Source: Betaproteobacteria bacterium | Lineage (GTDB): Bacteria > Pseudomonadota > Gammaproteobacteria > Burkholderiales > Eutrophovitaceae | Length of the DNA: 43,689 nt | Reading direction: 5' to 3' | Assembly (NCBI GenBank): GCA_020346185.1 | Contig: CP070775.1 | Span: 2,355,122-2,398,810 of the forward strand | Translations under genes and position numbers: made by a program | Part shown: piece by piece, positions 17,191 to 25,835 of the stretch | Layout of the letters: every line of letters begins with the position of its first letter | Position numbering within the stretch: the stretch's first letter is position 1 | The notes under the pieces: generated by a model | Told to the model about the DNA's origin: nothing | Database searches by the model: none | What the model saw: only the letters and a program-made list of their open reading frames with translations

Positions 17191-17520
17191 ATGAACTTGA
17201 AGCAATTGGCAGTATGGTGCGCACTGACGAGTGCACCGGTTGTTGTCATGGCCGCGGATACGGGGGCGGTGGTCGGCGGCGCCGTCGGTGGCGGAGCTGG
17301 TGCGGCCATTGGTTCGGAGATCGGCGGCAAGGAAGGCGCCATCATCGGGGGCGCAATCGGTGGCGCCGTGGGCGCGGCGATTGGGTCCGGTGATGACGAT
17401 GAGACCGTCGTGGTGAAGGAAAAGGTCATCGTTCGTGAAGTTCACTACGAGGACCGCCATCATGGTCACCCGCCGGGGCACAGTAAAGGCAAGAAGAAAG
17501 GCTGGAAGAAGCGACACTGA
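17191..17520 (+). CDS. Exported glycine-zipper protein
   Basis: 109 residues, with ATG 17191 preceded by GGGG and AAGG. An N-terminal signal peptide (about 1-21, ending VVVMAA) is followed by a glycine-zipper segment of about 50 residues with repeated G-x-x-x-G motifs (AVVGGAVGGGAGAAIGSEIG and GAIIGGAIGGAVGAAIG). Such segments insert into membranes or self-associate in outer-membrane proteins. An acidic DDDE stretch, a VVVKEKVIVREV strand and a strongly basic His/Lys tail (HHGHPPGHSKGKKKG) close it. It follows tonB by 224 bases and has its own terminator, so it is probably an independent unit. Its function is unknown. Confidence 0.75.
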   Translation: MNLKQLAVWCALTSAPVVVMAADTGAVVGGAVGGGAGAAIGSEIGGKEGAIIGGAIGGAVGAAIGSGDDDETVVVKEKVIVREVHYEDRHHGHPPGHSKGKKKGWKKRH

Positions 17521-17545
17521 ACTGGTATCGCCTATTGAAAAAGAG

Positions 17546-17573
17546 AAAAGCCCGCACAGATGCGGGCTTTTTC
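17546..17573 (+). terminator. Rho-independent terminator of the glycine-zipper gene
   Basis: AAAAGCCCGCA (17546-17556) pairs perfectly with TGCGGGCTTTT (17561-17571) over a CAGA loop, and the stem runs into a T tract. It lies 26 bases after the stop codon. The A-rich left side could let it work on both strands. Confidence 0.9.
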
Positions 17574-17956
17574 ATGATGGTGCGGCGGATCACGTGATGA
17601 AATCTGCCTCGTATCGAGTGAAGTCGTTGGCTTCGAGGAAAGCACAGGCTGCACTGTCAACTAAACGCACGTTAAGTTTCAAAGCCACTTGGTGGCATTA
17701 TGGCCTTAAAGGCTGATTCAGGAACTGGCCGTCGCTACGTTGTCGAGCAGGATGGTTCCGCGACCAAGTGGTCGGTCAGCCTTGAACGCTGACTCGGCGA
17801 CGTTGCGGCGGCAGCAATGTCCTTGCTGGTCCGCTCGAATAAAGCCTCTGCCTGGGGGCTGTGCGTGCCACAAGGTCAGATGAGCCGGATGTTTGATAAA
17901 GCTGCCGGCCAGCTTGCAAGCGCCGCCGTGCGCCCGGCGCCTGCAGTGGCCCAGTT
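17574..17956. other. Intergenic region without a supported gene
   Basis: About 380 bases between the terminator and the convergent dctM stop. The plus-strand frame from ATG 17700 reads MALKADSGTGRRYVVEQDG and meets TGA at 17790-17792. It then stays open to TAG 17964-17966, including RSNKASAWGLCVPQGQMSRM. It looks faintly protein-like but has an internal stop and no recognisable family. It may be a worn gene fragment or chance. A small palindrome, CCACTTGGTGG, sits just before that ATG. Confidence 0.35.
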
Positions 17957-19495
17957 CTATCCGTAGGCGAGTTGCGGCAGCCAGGTGATGATTCCGGGCA
18001 CCGTGATACACAAGAACAAGCCAATGATTTGTATCAGCAAAAACACCAGCGCTGACTTGAAGATGGTGGCCATGCTGATCTCCGGTGGACACACGCCGCG
18101 CAGGTAAAACAGCGCATAGCCGAACGGCGGACTGAGAAACGACATTTGCATATTGACCAGATACAGCACGCCGAACCAGAGCACGACAACACTGCTGTCC
18201 ACACCCGGCAGGCCGAACAGACCGTCGAAGCTGAGCGACTGGATGATCGGTACGAAAATCGGAACCGTCAGCAACAGAATGCCAACCCAGTCGAGGAACA
18301 TGCCGAGGAACACCAGCATCACCATCATGACGATCAGAATGCCGTACGGATTGAGTCCGGTTTTAAGAATGCTTTCGGTGATGAAGGCCTGGCCGCCTTG
18401 CAAAATGAAGAAGCCGACGAAAATCGATGCGCCGAAAATGATCCATAGCACCATCGCCGAGGCGCGCGCGGTGGTGATGGAAGCTTCGCGCAGCGACTGC
18501 AGCGAGAAACGCTTGTGCATCATCGATACAACGATCGCGCCAAATGAGCCAATACCGGCTGCCTCGACCGGTGTGGCGATGCCGCCGAACAGCAGTCCCA
18601 GGACGAGAAACACCAAAATGACCGGCGCGATCAAGCGCCCGAGCAACTTGAGTTTGTCAACCAGATTGACCCGTTCTTCCTTCGGCAGTGCGGGCCCGAG
18701 CTTGGGGTTGAGCCAGGTGCGAACCAGCACATAGGAGACATACATGCCGGACAACATTAATCCGGGCAAAATTGAGCCAAGGTAGAGCTGGCCAACGGAC
18801 TGCTGTGCGACAACGGCATAAAGAATCGCCAGGATCGACGGCGGGATGAGAATACCCAGCGTTCCCCCCGCCATGATCGAGCCGAGCGCGATTTTCTGAT
18901 CGTAGTTGCGCCTGAGCATCGCCGGCAAGGCGATGATGCCCATGGTTACCACGGCCGCGCCGATCACGCCGACCATCGCGGCGAGGATGGTCGAGGCGAG
19001 AATGGTGGCTGCAGCCAAGCCGCCGTTCAAGCCGCCCATCCATTTATAGACGACATCGAACATTTCCTCGATCAGGCCGGCGCGTTCGAGCATCGACGCC
19101 ATGAATATGAACAGCGGAATAGCGGCCAGATCCGGATTTGCCATCAGCGGGAAAATCCGCGTCGGGATAATGTTCACCATGGTCTGGCCACCGACCAGAT
19201 AAATGAACACGACGCCTAATCCGCCGACGACGAAAGCCATCGGCAGGCCTGCCATCAACAGCAGCGCCAGTGACCCGAACATCAGGAAGGTCAGCGCCTC
19301 GATGCCGGTATCAGCGAGCGACTCGCCCAGCGAGAACAGAAAACGCTCCTCTTCGTAGGGATCGTAGAACAGGATGTTGATGCCCTCGATCAGGCAAATC
19401 AGCACCACGGCCGAGGTGGCCGCGACCATGATCCAGGTCCAGATCTTTCCGGCCTTGCCGGGGCTCATGCCTGGGGAAGCAGTGGTGGCATTCAT
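17957..19495 (-). CDS. dctM: TRAP transporter large permease (DctM)
   Basis: 512 residues with about 12-14 membrane segments, the channel subunit of a tripartite ATP-independent periplasmic transporter driven by a sodium gradient. DctM features include LTFLMFGSLALLLMAGLPMA, IPLFIFMASMLERAGLIEEM, GTLGILIPPSILAILYAVV and LTVPIFVPIIQSL. A long first helix region before the usual DctM start makes it larger than the common 430 residues, as in the DctM of TakP/FcbT3-type systems. Its ATG overlaps the dctQ stop by four bases (ATGA), with GGAGGAG upstream, so the two are translationally coupled. Confidence 0.93.
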   Translation of the reverse strand: MNATTASPGMSPGKAGKIWTWIMVAATSAVVLICLIEGINILFYDPYEEERFLFSLGESLADTGIEALTFLMFGSLALLLMAGLPMAFVVGGLGVVFIYLVGGQTMVNIIPTRIFPLMANPDLAAIPLFIFMASMLERAGLIEEMFDVVYKWMGGLNGGLAAATILASTILAAMVGVIGAAVVTMGIIALPAMLRRNYDQKIALGSIMAGGTLGILIPPSILAILYAVVAQQSVGQLYLGSILPGLMLSGMYVSYVLVRTWLNPKLGPALPKEERVNLVDKLKLLGRLIAPVILVFLVLGLLFGGIATPVEAAGIGSFGAIVVSMMHKRFSLQSLREASITTARASAMVLWIIFGASIFVGFFILQGGQAFITESILKTGLNPYGILIVMMVMLVFLGMFLDWVGILLLTVPIFVPIIQSLSFDGLFGLPGVDSSVVVLWFGVLYLVNMQMSFLSPPFGYALFYLRGVCPPEISMATIFKSALVFLLIQIIGLFLCITVPGIITWLPQLAYG

Positions 19496-20172
19496 GCGGA
19501 TTCTCCTCCGGCCGAGCGGACAAACAGCTGGATGTCCTTGATCAGTTTCGATACGCCTGCAAGCGTCAGGAGAATCGCGCCGAGCACCATTGCGCCTTTC
19601 ACCGGATAAAACTGCACCTGCCAGGTTTCTTCGGTCACTTCCCGCATGTCGTATGAATCAAGGAAGAAGCGCAAGCAGGTGCCGGCAAGTGCCACGGCAA
19701 AGATAAAGAAGAAGGTCGAGGTGAAGATGTCCATACCGATCTGGGCGCGGCGCGGCAGTTTGATGTAGACGACATCAACTCGCACGTGATCACCATGCAG
19801 CAGCGCAAAACCCCCGGCTAGCAAGTACTGCATGCCAAACATCAGGTAAGACGCCTGGTGCGCCCAGATGGTCGGTGCGTCAAACATGTAGCGCGAGATA
19901 ACCTCATAGAAGTAGACGCACACCGCATTGACCGTCCATAGCGATACGAATATGCCCGAGTTCTCGGTCATCCAGTCGAGACCGCGCGTAAAAACGTTTC
20001 CGGGTGCGTGCAACGCTGGATCTTCCTCGGCGAGCACCTTGATCGCGGTCTCTTCGTCCGGCGTATCGCTGGGTTTCGCACCGCGCGTGAACCACATGAA
20101 TACCAGCGGCATGATCGCCAGCCAGCCCCAGTAAAGCCAGTGAGGCAATATGAAATTGGTGGTTTGAGACAT
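19492..20172 (-). CDS. dctQ: TRAP transporter small permease (DctQ)
   Basis: 226 residues with four main membrane helices, the small integral subunit that stabilises DctM in TRAP transporters. An additional N-terminal hydrophobic segment (PHWLYWGWLAIMPLVFMWF) and a charged loop precede the core, which contains IFVSLWTVNAVCVYFYEVIS, MFDAPTIWAHQASYLMFG and HGDHVRVDVVYIKLPRRA. The HVRVD motif is typical of DctQ. A strong GGGGAGAAG ribosome-binding site precedes ATG 20172. It lies between the dctP hairpin and dctM. Confidence 0.92.
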   Translation of the reverse strand: MSQTTNFILPHWLYWGWLAIMPLVFMWFTRGAKPSDTPDEETAIKVLAEEDPALHAPGNVFTRGLDWMTENSGIFVSLWTVNAVCVYFYEVISRYMFDAPTIWAHQASYLMFGMQYLLAGGFALLHGDHVRVDVVYIKLPRRAQIGMDIFTSTFFFIFAVALAGTCLRFFLDSYDMREVTEETWQVQFYPVKGAMVLGAILLTLAGVSKLIKDIQLFVRSAGGESA

Positions 20173-20202
20173 GTCTTCTCCCCGTTGCCGCCAGAAAGTA
20201 AA

Positions 20203-20227
20203 CGGCGGATGGCATTACCATCCGCCG
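20203..20227 (-). promoter_or_regulatory. Strong hairpin between dctP and dctQ
   Basis: CGGCGGATGG (20203-20212) pairs perfectly with CCATCCGCCG (20218-20227) around a 5-base loop. It sits about 175 bases after the dctP stop and 30 bases before the dctQ start in the direction of transcription. Only short T pairs follow, so it may be a partial terminator or an RNA-stability element that lets the binding protein be made in excess over the permease. Confidence 0.55.
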
Positions 20228-20402
20228 CTGCTTTGCCTGGCTATCTAATTATTGGCACTTCGCGAGAAAAAGTGTAGCGAGCGATCCGAGCGCGAGCTGC
20301 CGCGCAGCGATCGACGAGACATGGCATCAGCCGGTTAGGCGACGACAGAACGAGCACGCGATGCGGCAATCGGATTGCGTAGTAACTTTCTCGGCAAACT
20401 TA

Positions 20403-21581
20403 CTAGAGTTTGAGACCTTTCACGTCACCAGGATTCAGATAACCCATGTACGGGTTGAGCATGAAATCGCGCTGCAATTCGAAGACGCGTTTCGCGTCCT
20501 TGTTCTTGCGAGCCCATTGATACCAGACAGGAATCGCCGCCTTGCGGAAGCGGATGACATCCTCAGCAGAAAGGCGCGAGACCTTGGTGCCTTTCTTGAG
20601 GAATTTGTCCATTGCTTCCACGTTGGCTCTCTGGATGGTGACAAAGTGATGCACCGAATAGGTCTGGACCTGTTCCTCGACGAAGGTCTGCATTTTCTTG
20701 GACAGACGTTTCCAGGCACGCATGTTCACCGTCAGGTCCATCAAGTCAACCGGTTGATACAGGGATGTTTGTCCCGGAGGGCCCATGCAGATGATGTACT
20801 TGGTGACCTCGGCGAATCCGAGGTCCCAGTTAATGGCCGGACCGACATAGTCGGCGGCGTCGATTGTGCCTTTCTCCAGTGCCGGGTAAATGTCGGAGCC
20901 CGGCATACTGGTGGTGCTCACGCCAAACTGTTCGAACACCTGTGCCACCATGCCTCCGGGAAGACGCACCTTCATGCCCTTGAGTTGACCAAGATTGTTG
21001 ACCGGCTTCTTGGAGTGGATGATGTTGGCGTCGTGCTGGATCGGTCCGACATAGAACAGGCCGAATCGCTGAAAGATCTCGCGCGTCATTTCCAGCATTC
21101 CAAGCCCGTAGAACATGGTGTCCCAGTGACTGGTCTGGTCGGGCCCGGCAGGGTAGGAGGACAGGAACACTGAAGCCGGAATCTTGCCGGACCAGTACAG
21201 CGTGAATGGATTCATCGCCTGAAGCACGCCAGTGCGAACAGCGTCAAAAAGCGCATTGTTGTCAGCAGCGACGGCTTTTGCAGGAAACGGCTTGATCGCC
21301 AGTTCTCCACCGGATTTTTCCTTGAACGCGTTTGCCCACTCTTCGAAAAGCTTGAAACCGGTGGTGCCTGCGTCCCAACTTGACTGTACTTTCCACGTCG
21401 TGGTTTTTGCGTGGGCGGTACGGATGTAAGGCGCGCCCAGCAGCAGCGCGCCGCCGGCCAGCGTGCCGGCCTTGAGCATCTGGCGGCGAGAGGTGTCGGC
21501 AGCCGAATCGGTTTGGGTTTTCGCGGCAACGCTATCGGTACTCTCGTTACCGGTGCTTGCAGTTCTTGATTTTTCAGTCAT
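20403..21581 (-). CDS. dctP: TRAP transporter substrate-binding protein (DctP family, Tat-exported)
   Basis: 392 residues. A polar N-terminus of about 30 residues is followed by a twin-arginine signal (SRRQMLKAG, Arg32-Arg33), a hydrophobic stretch and cleavage near AHA at about 58. The mature protein has DctP features: WKVQSSWDAGT, LFDAVRTGVLQAMN, LKGMKVRLPGGMVAQVF and ALEKGTIDAADYVGPAINWD. Tat export, large size and the Gly-x-x-Asp-Ala-Ala-Asp-Tyr motif place it near the TakP/FcbT1 group, whose known members bind 2-oxo acids, lactate or chloroaromatic acids. A 2-oxo or related carboxylic acid is a reasonable guess. ATG 21581 has GAGGAG six bases upstream. It is divergent from an aminotransferase gene. 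Confidence 0.92.
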   Translation of the reverse strand: MTEKSRTASTGNESTDSVAAKTQTDSAADTSRRQMLKAGTLAGGALLLGAPYIRTAHAKTTTWKVQSSWDAGTTGFKLFEEWANAFKEKSGGELAIKPFPAKAVAADNNALFDAVRTGVLQAMNPFTLYWSGKIPASVFLSSYPAGPDQTSHWDTMFYGLGMLEMTREIFQRFGLFYVGPIQHDANIIHSKKPVNNLGQLKGMKVRLPGGMVAQVFEQFGVSTTSMPGSDIYPALEKGTIDAADYVGPAINWDLGFAEVTKYIICMGPPGQTSLYQPVDLMDLTVNMRAWKRLSKKMQTFVEEQVQTYSVHHFVTIQRANVEAMDKFLKKGTKVSRLSAEDVIRFRKAAIPVWYQWARKNKDAKRVFELQRDFMLNPYMGYLNPGDVKGLKL

Positions 21582-21835
21582 TTTTTCTCCTCACTCTAGT
21601 TCTTCGAGTCGCCCCAGGCTGTCCACTGGTTCGGCCAAACCCGAGATGATGAGGGACGAAGCTGATCAGATCAAGGCACGCTTGGTGACTGCGCGGCCAG
21701 CGCGTCGGGCCGGGGACGCAGACTGGGGTAAACTTTGCCTGTTATGCGGAACTGAATCGGCCCGGGGTTGATTCGGGCCCAAGCTGAATCAAGCCAGCTG
21801 AAAAATAACATCGAAAATTATCACCGGGAGGATGG

Positions 21836-23053
21836 ATGCCTTTAATTTCGCGCCGCTCAAGTCAACTGGGCACCGAAAACGCATTCGTGGTGCTGGCCGA
21901 AGTCAGCGAACTGCAGCGTCAGGGCAAAGACATCGTGTCGTTTTGTATCGGCCAGCCCGATTTCCCTACGCCGAGGAACATTTGTGCTGCTGGCATCCGG
22001 GCGATCAACGACGGCAAGCACGGCTACACGCCGTCAGCAGGCATTCTCGAACTGCGTGAGGCGGCAGCTAACTACCTGAATCGCACTCGCCATCTCGATT
22101 TCGTCGCTGAGGATATCGTCGTAGCCGCTGGCGCCAAGCCTTTCATCATGTATTCGATCCTGGCTGCGACCGACTATGGGTGTGACGAGGAAGTGATTTA
22201 TCCCAACCCCGGGTTTCCCATTTACGAATCGCAAATCCGTGCATGCGGTGCCATCCCGGTCCCGATCCATCTGCGTGAGTCGCGCGGTTTCAGTTTCGAC
22301 TCCAGTGAACTGGAGTCGAAAATAACAGAAAAGACACGGCTGCTAATTCTCAATTCCCCACAGAACCCCACCGGCGGCATCATACCGCGGCAGGATATGG
22401 AGGCGATCGCCGGCATCCTGCGCCGGCATCCGCAGGTTTGGGTGTTTGCCGATGAGGTGTACTCGCAACTCTGTTATGAAGGCGAGTTCGTGTCGATTAC
22501 CAGTTTCCCTGACCTGATCGAGCGCACCATTGTTTGTGACGGTGGTTCGAAAACCTGGGCGATGACCGGCTGGCGGCTCGGGTTCGCTGCAAGCCGCGCG
22601 CTTGCTCCGGTGTTCACGCGGTGGGTGACCAACACCGAATCATGCGCCTCACACATCAGCCAGTGGGCCGCCGTCGAAGCACTGAATGGCGAACAGGACG
22701 AGCCGAGGCAGATGCGCGAGACGTTTCTCGAGCGGCGCGATCTCATCGTCGGCTTGCTCGGGGAAGTTCCGGGCGTGCAGTGCCAGATGCCGGGCGGTGC
22801 CTTTTACGCCTGGCCGAATGTGACCGAGGCGTGTGAAATGATTGGCGCGAGAGATTCCGAGGAGTTTCGTCAGCGGTTGTTGAACGAGGCTGGCGTGGCG
22901 GTGCTTGCCGACATCCACTTCGGCGAGCGCGTGCCCAATGAAGGCCAGCACATCCGCTTCAGCTACGCCGCCTCAAATGAGGCCATTCGTGACGGCGTTG
23001 CGCGTATGGCACAGTTCATCGAAAAGAATTCGAAGCTGAAGAGGCGGGCTTGA
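21836..23053 (+). CDS. Class I/II pyridoxal-phosphate aminotransferase
   Basis: 405 residues. ATG 21836 follows GGGAGG at good spacing. An overlapping ATG at 21832 is out of frame. The aspartate-aminotransferase fold is clear: SFCIGQPDFPTP at the N-terminus, GYTPSAGILELREA, PNPGFPIYES, NSPQNPTGG (the substrate/PLP-binding Asn), ADEVYSQLCYEG (the PLP-pairing Asp and Tyr) and the Schiff-base lysine K239 in GGSKTWAMTGWRLG. The arginine that holds the substrate carboxylate is in IRFSYAAS near the end. It transfers amino groups between an amino acid and a 2-oxo acid. Being divergent from a TRAP transporter that may import 2-oxo acids, it could process the imported compound. The exact substrate is unknown. 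Confidence 0.9.
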   Translation: MPLISRRSSQLGTENAFVVLAEVSELQRQGKDIVSFCIGQPDFPTPRNICAAGIRAINDGKHGYTPSAGILELREAAANYLNRTRHLDFVAEDIVVAAGAKPFIMYSILAATDYGCDEEVIYPNPGFPIYESQIRACGAIPVPIHLRESRGFSFDSSELESKITEKTRLLILNSPQNPTGGIIPRQDMEAIAGILRRHPQVWVFADEVYSQLCYEGEFVSITSFPDLIERTIVCDGGSKTWAMTGWRLGFAASRALAPVFTRWVTNTESCASHISQWAAVEALNGEQDEPRQMRETFLERRDLIVGLLGEVPGVQCQMPGGAFYAWPNVTEACEMIGARDSEEFRQRLLNEAGVAVLADIHFGERVPNEGQHIRFSYAASNEAIRDGVARMAQFIEKNSKLKRRA

Positions 23054-23097
23054 TTCTTCGCTTCCGACGGCCGGACCGCCAGCATCCTTGAGTTTGC

Positions 23098-24708
23098 TCA
23101 GGCGCTGAGTCGTTGCGCGTGTTCGCGGATATTGTGAAATTCGATGTCCGGCCAGCGTTCCATGGTCAGCTCGAGATTCGGCCTGGAAGTCGCGAGGTAG
23201 GCGAGACTGCCTGACGCGTCAAGCGCCAGGTTCGCCGCGAGCTGCTTCTGGAATTCCGCGAGCTTGTTCGCGTTCTCACTGGTTACCCAGCGCGCGGCGT
23301 AGAAGTTAATCGACCGGGTAGTTGCGTCGACGCCGTACTCTGCCTTGAGGCGATGTGCGACGACGTCGAATTGCAGCAGGCCAACGGCACCGAGTATGAC
23401 TTCGTTGCCAACCAGTGGTCGAAACACCTGGATGGCGCCCTCTTCACCGAGCTGCTGCAAACCTTTTTGCAACTGTTTGCTCTTGAGCGGATCACGCAGC
23501 GTGACTGCCTGGAACAACTCAGGTGCGAAATAGGGGATGCCGACGAAATTGAGCGTTTCGCCGACGGTGAAAGTATCACCAATGTCGATATTGCCGTGGT
23601 TGAGCAGGCCAATAATGTCGCCGGGCCAGGCGTCCTGCAGTGTCTCGCGCCGTTGCGAAAGGAAGCTGACAACCTGGCTGGCGCGAATATCCTTGCCGCC
23701 TCGTACGTGAAACAGTTTCATGCCACGTTCAAATCGGCCCGAACAGACGCGCAGAAAAGCGATACGGTCGCGGTGCTGCGGGTCCATGTTTGCTTGTATC
23801 TTGAATACGAAGCCCGAGAATTTTGGTTCGTCCGGCGCAACCTCGCGTTCCAGCGCCGCGCGCGGGCGGGGCGGCGGTGCTTCGTTGACCAGCGCGTCGA
23901 GCGCCTGATCGACGCCGAAGTTGTTCATGGCCGAACCGAAAAAGACAGGAGTGAGTTCACCTTCCAGAAAATGGTCGCGATCGAATTCGCGGGCGTCCGA
24001 ATGTAACAGCGAGACTTCCTCTTTGACATCGGCGACTTCCACCGGGAAGCGGTCGACAAGCGGCGGATGATCCAGCCCGGACACGATATGCACCGAGCGA
24101 TCCTGCGACCCATCGCTACCCGGATACAAGATAGTGCGATTCCTTTGCAGATCGTAAATTCCGGCGAAGCGCTTGCCCATGCCGATTGGCCAGGTCAGAG
24201 GGGCGCAATGAATATTGAGCACATCCTCGATTTCGTCAATCAATTCGAGTGGGTGGCGCCCTTCGCGGTCCAGTTTGTTGATAAAGGTGATGATCGGCGT
24301 GTTGCGCTGTCGGCAGACTTCGAGCAGCTTGATTGTTTGTGTTTCGACTCCCTTGGTGGAGTCAATGACCATTAGGGCGGCGTCGACCGCTGTGAGCACC
24401 CGATAGGTGTCTTCTGAAAAATCGCGGTGACCCGGGGTGTCCAGCAGGTTAATGACACAGTTGCCATATTCGAACTGCATGACCGAACTGGCCACCGAAA
24501 TGCCGCGCTCTTTCTCGATCGCCATCCAGTCCGACGTGGCGTACTTGCCCGATTTACGCGCCTTGACCGTTCCGGCAGCCTGAATGGCACCGCCATACAA
24601 CAGAAATTTCTCGGTCAGTGTCGTCTTGCCGGCGTCGGGGTGGGAGATGATTGCGAAGGTGCGGCGACGTGCGACTTCGGGTGTTACCGGTGCAGTGAAT
24701 CGTTCCAA
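23098..24708 (-). CDS. prfC: Peptide chain release factor 3
   Basis: 536 residues, close to the usual 525-530. RF3 is the cytosolic GTPase that removes RF1/RF2 from the ribosome after peptide release. The start is TTG 24708: an in-frame TAG lies seven codons upstream and no ATG gives a full N-terminus. The G domain is complete: SHPDAGKTT (24-31 region), the effector loop [25 protein letters not shown] and NKLD. The beta-barrel domains follow with [18 protein letters not shown] and the C-terminal [13 protein letters not shown]. It is convergent with the aminotransferase gene (44 bases between stops) and seems monocistronic. Confidence 0.95.
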   Translation of the reverse strand: MERFTAPVTPEVARRRTFAIISHPDAGKTTLTEKFLLYGGAIQAAGTVKARKSGKYATSDWMAIEKERGISVASSVMQFEYGNCVINLLDTPGHRDFSEDTYRVLTAVDAALMVIDSTKGVETQTIKLLEVCRQRNTPIITFINKLDREGRHPLELIDEIEDVLNIHCAPLTWPIGMGKRFAGIYDLQRNRTILYPGSDGSQDRSVHIVSGLDHPPLVDRFPVEVADVKEEVSLLHSDAREFDRDHFLEGELTPVFFGSAMNNFGVDQALDALVNEAPPPRPRAALEREVAPDEPKFSGFVFKIQANMDPQHRDRIAFLRVCSGRFERGMKLFHVRGGKDIRASQVVSFLSQRRETLQDAWPGDIIGLLNHGNIDIGDTFTVGETLNFVGIPYFAPELFQAVTLRDPLKSKQLQKGLQQLGEEGAIQVFRPLVGNEVILGAVGLLQFDVVAHRLKAEYGVDATTRSINFYAARWVTSENANKLAEFQKQLAANLALDASGSLAYLATSRPNLELTMERWPDIEFHNIREHAQRLSA

Positions 24709-24849
24709 TGGTGCGTGTTCAGGGTGCTAAATGCGGCCCGGCCGCAGTGCGAAGGAGAGCATTCTACGTGTTGTCGGCTCGCGCGCCAAATGGCCCGTGT
24801 CCGAGACCGCTTGTCTTGCGCTGAACTTCTCGAGCGAATCTGCCGATAA

Positions 24850-25695
24850 CGGTCGAAATGGACATGAAACATCCGCCATACCTTGGGCGAGTTTATTTAA
24901 ATCAATTGGTTATCAGGACTCGACGGATTGCAGTGCTGAGTTGCTGCAGCTCGTGCTGCGGTCGATATCCGCGCAAGAGGCCGCGTTCAATCCGCTTGGC
25001 TACGCTTTCCGGTGCGAGTTGGTGTCTGCATCCATCCTGAAGTGCGGAAGGCCGGCGACGCCCTTGTCCATAAAGCTTACCAGCACCCTGTCGGCGGGCG
25101 CGACGAGTCGATGACCGAAAAGTTGCGGGCGCAACTGCGGCGGGTGACGGGCGCGATGGCGCAGCAGGCACGAGCAACCGGCCTGCGAGCGTCTGATTGC
25201 GACTTTTCATCCGTAATCGACGAAGCTGCTCGCTCGAAACAGAGGCTCCCCGCTGATGCTCGATGTCGACTGTTTCAAGAACGTCACCGAACTCATGGCG
25301 ATACGTATGGCGGCAAGGAGTCACGGTCGATCGCGCACGTATCGCCGAAGGGGGTTACCCGCTTTGGCGCAGAAGAGTTTGTGGTATTGCTTCCCGATAC
25401 CGCTGTCGGGAACGCCCGGTTGGTGGCGCAACGATTGCGCCGGCAAGACTGCCGACGTCGGGATTACCACGTTTTCCGCCGGGTATCGTCGGCAACGGGC
25501 CCGGTGCGACACGGTAGAGTCTTTTCCATCGGTATGATTAGAGGTCCTGTCACGCCAGAGGCAACGGCCGCGATCGCGTTAGGTCAGGCGAATCGACTGC
25601 GCTGCAGGCCGTGTAAACGGTTCCGCGCTGCGGTGCCGCCGTTATCCTGCCTCTGCAACAAGGCCGAAGTCGAAATCCAGACCCTAAGACAATGA
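24850..25695 (+). pseudogene. Decayed GGDEF diguanylate cyclase gene
   Basis: Pieces of one protein occur in two plus-strand frames. First comes ELLQLVLRSISAQEAAFNP (about 24938-24995). Then, after a frame change near 25015-25035, there is ALVHKAYQHPVGGRDESMTE and LRRVTGAMAQQA. A jump follows to LMLDVDCFKNV (25254-25286), back to THGDTYGGKESRSIAHV and VTRFGAEEFVVLLPDT, and finally another shift to VGITTFSAGY. Together they follow the order of a soluble N-terminal domain plus GGDEF domain, as in single-protein diguanylate cyclases. The stretch between the N-terminal domain and the first GGDEF strand, including the usual DPLTxxxNR, is missing. The active-site motif reads GAEEF instead of GGEEF. 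Several indels plus a changed catalytic motif make it a pseudogene. The limits are approximate. Confidence 0.75.
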
Positions 25696-25835
25696 CGTCG
25701 TCCTGGTGGCCATGCCGGACTCTCGCCTTCACGCCGTAGTCACGCGTTTTTTCGACGCCTGGTCTACCGCCCGGTTCCATAGCCATGCGTCTGTTGCTAC
25801 ATTGTCGTTGGGGTAGTGCTGCGGATCTGTTTGCT

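Noticed and set aside
17700..17966. Protein-like plus-strand frame interrupted by one TGA
   Set aside because: No family likeness, the internal stop and overlap with the dctM end make chance the simplest explanation. It is noted only in the intergenic entry.
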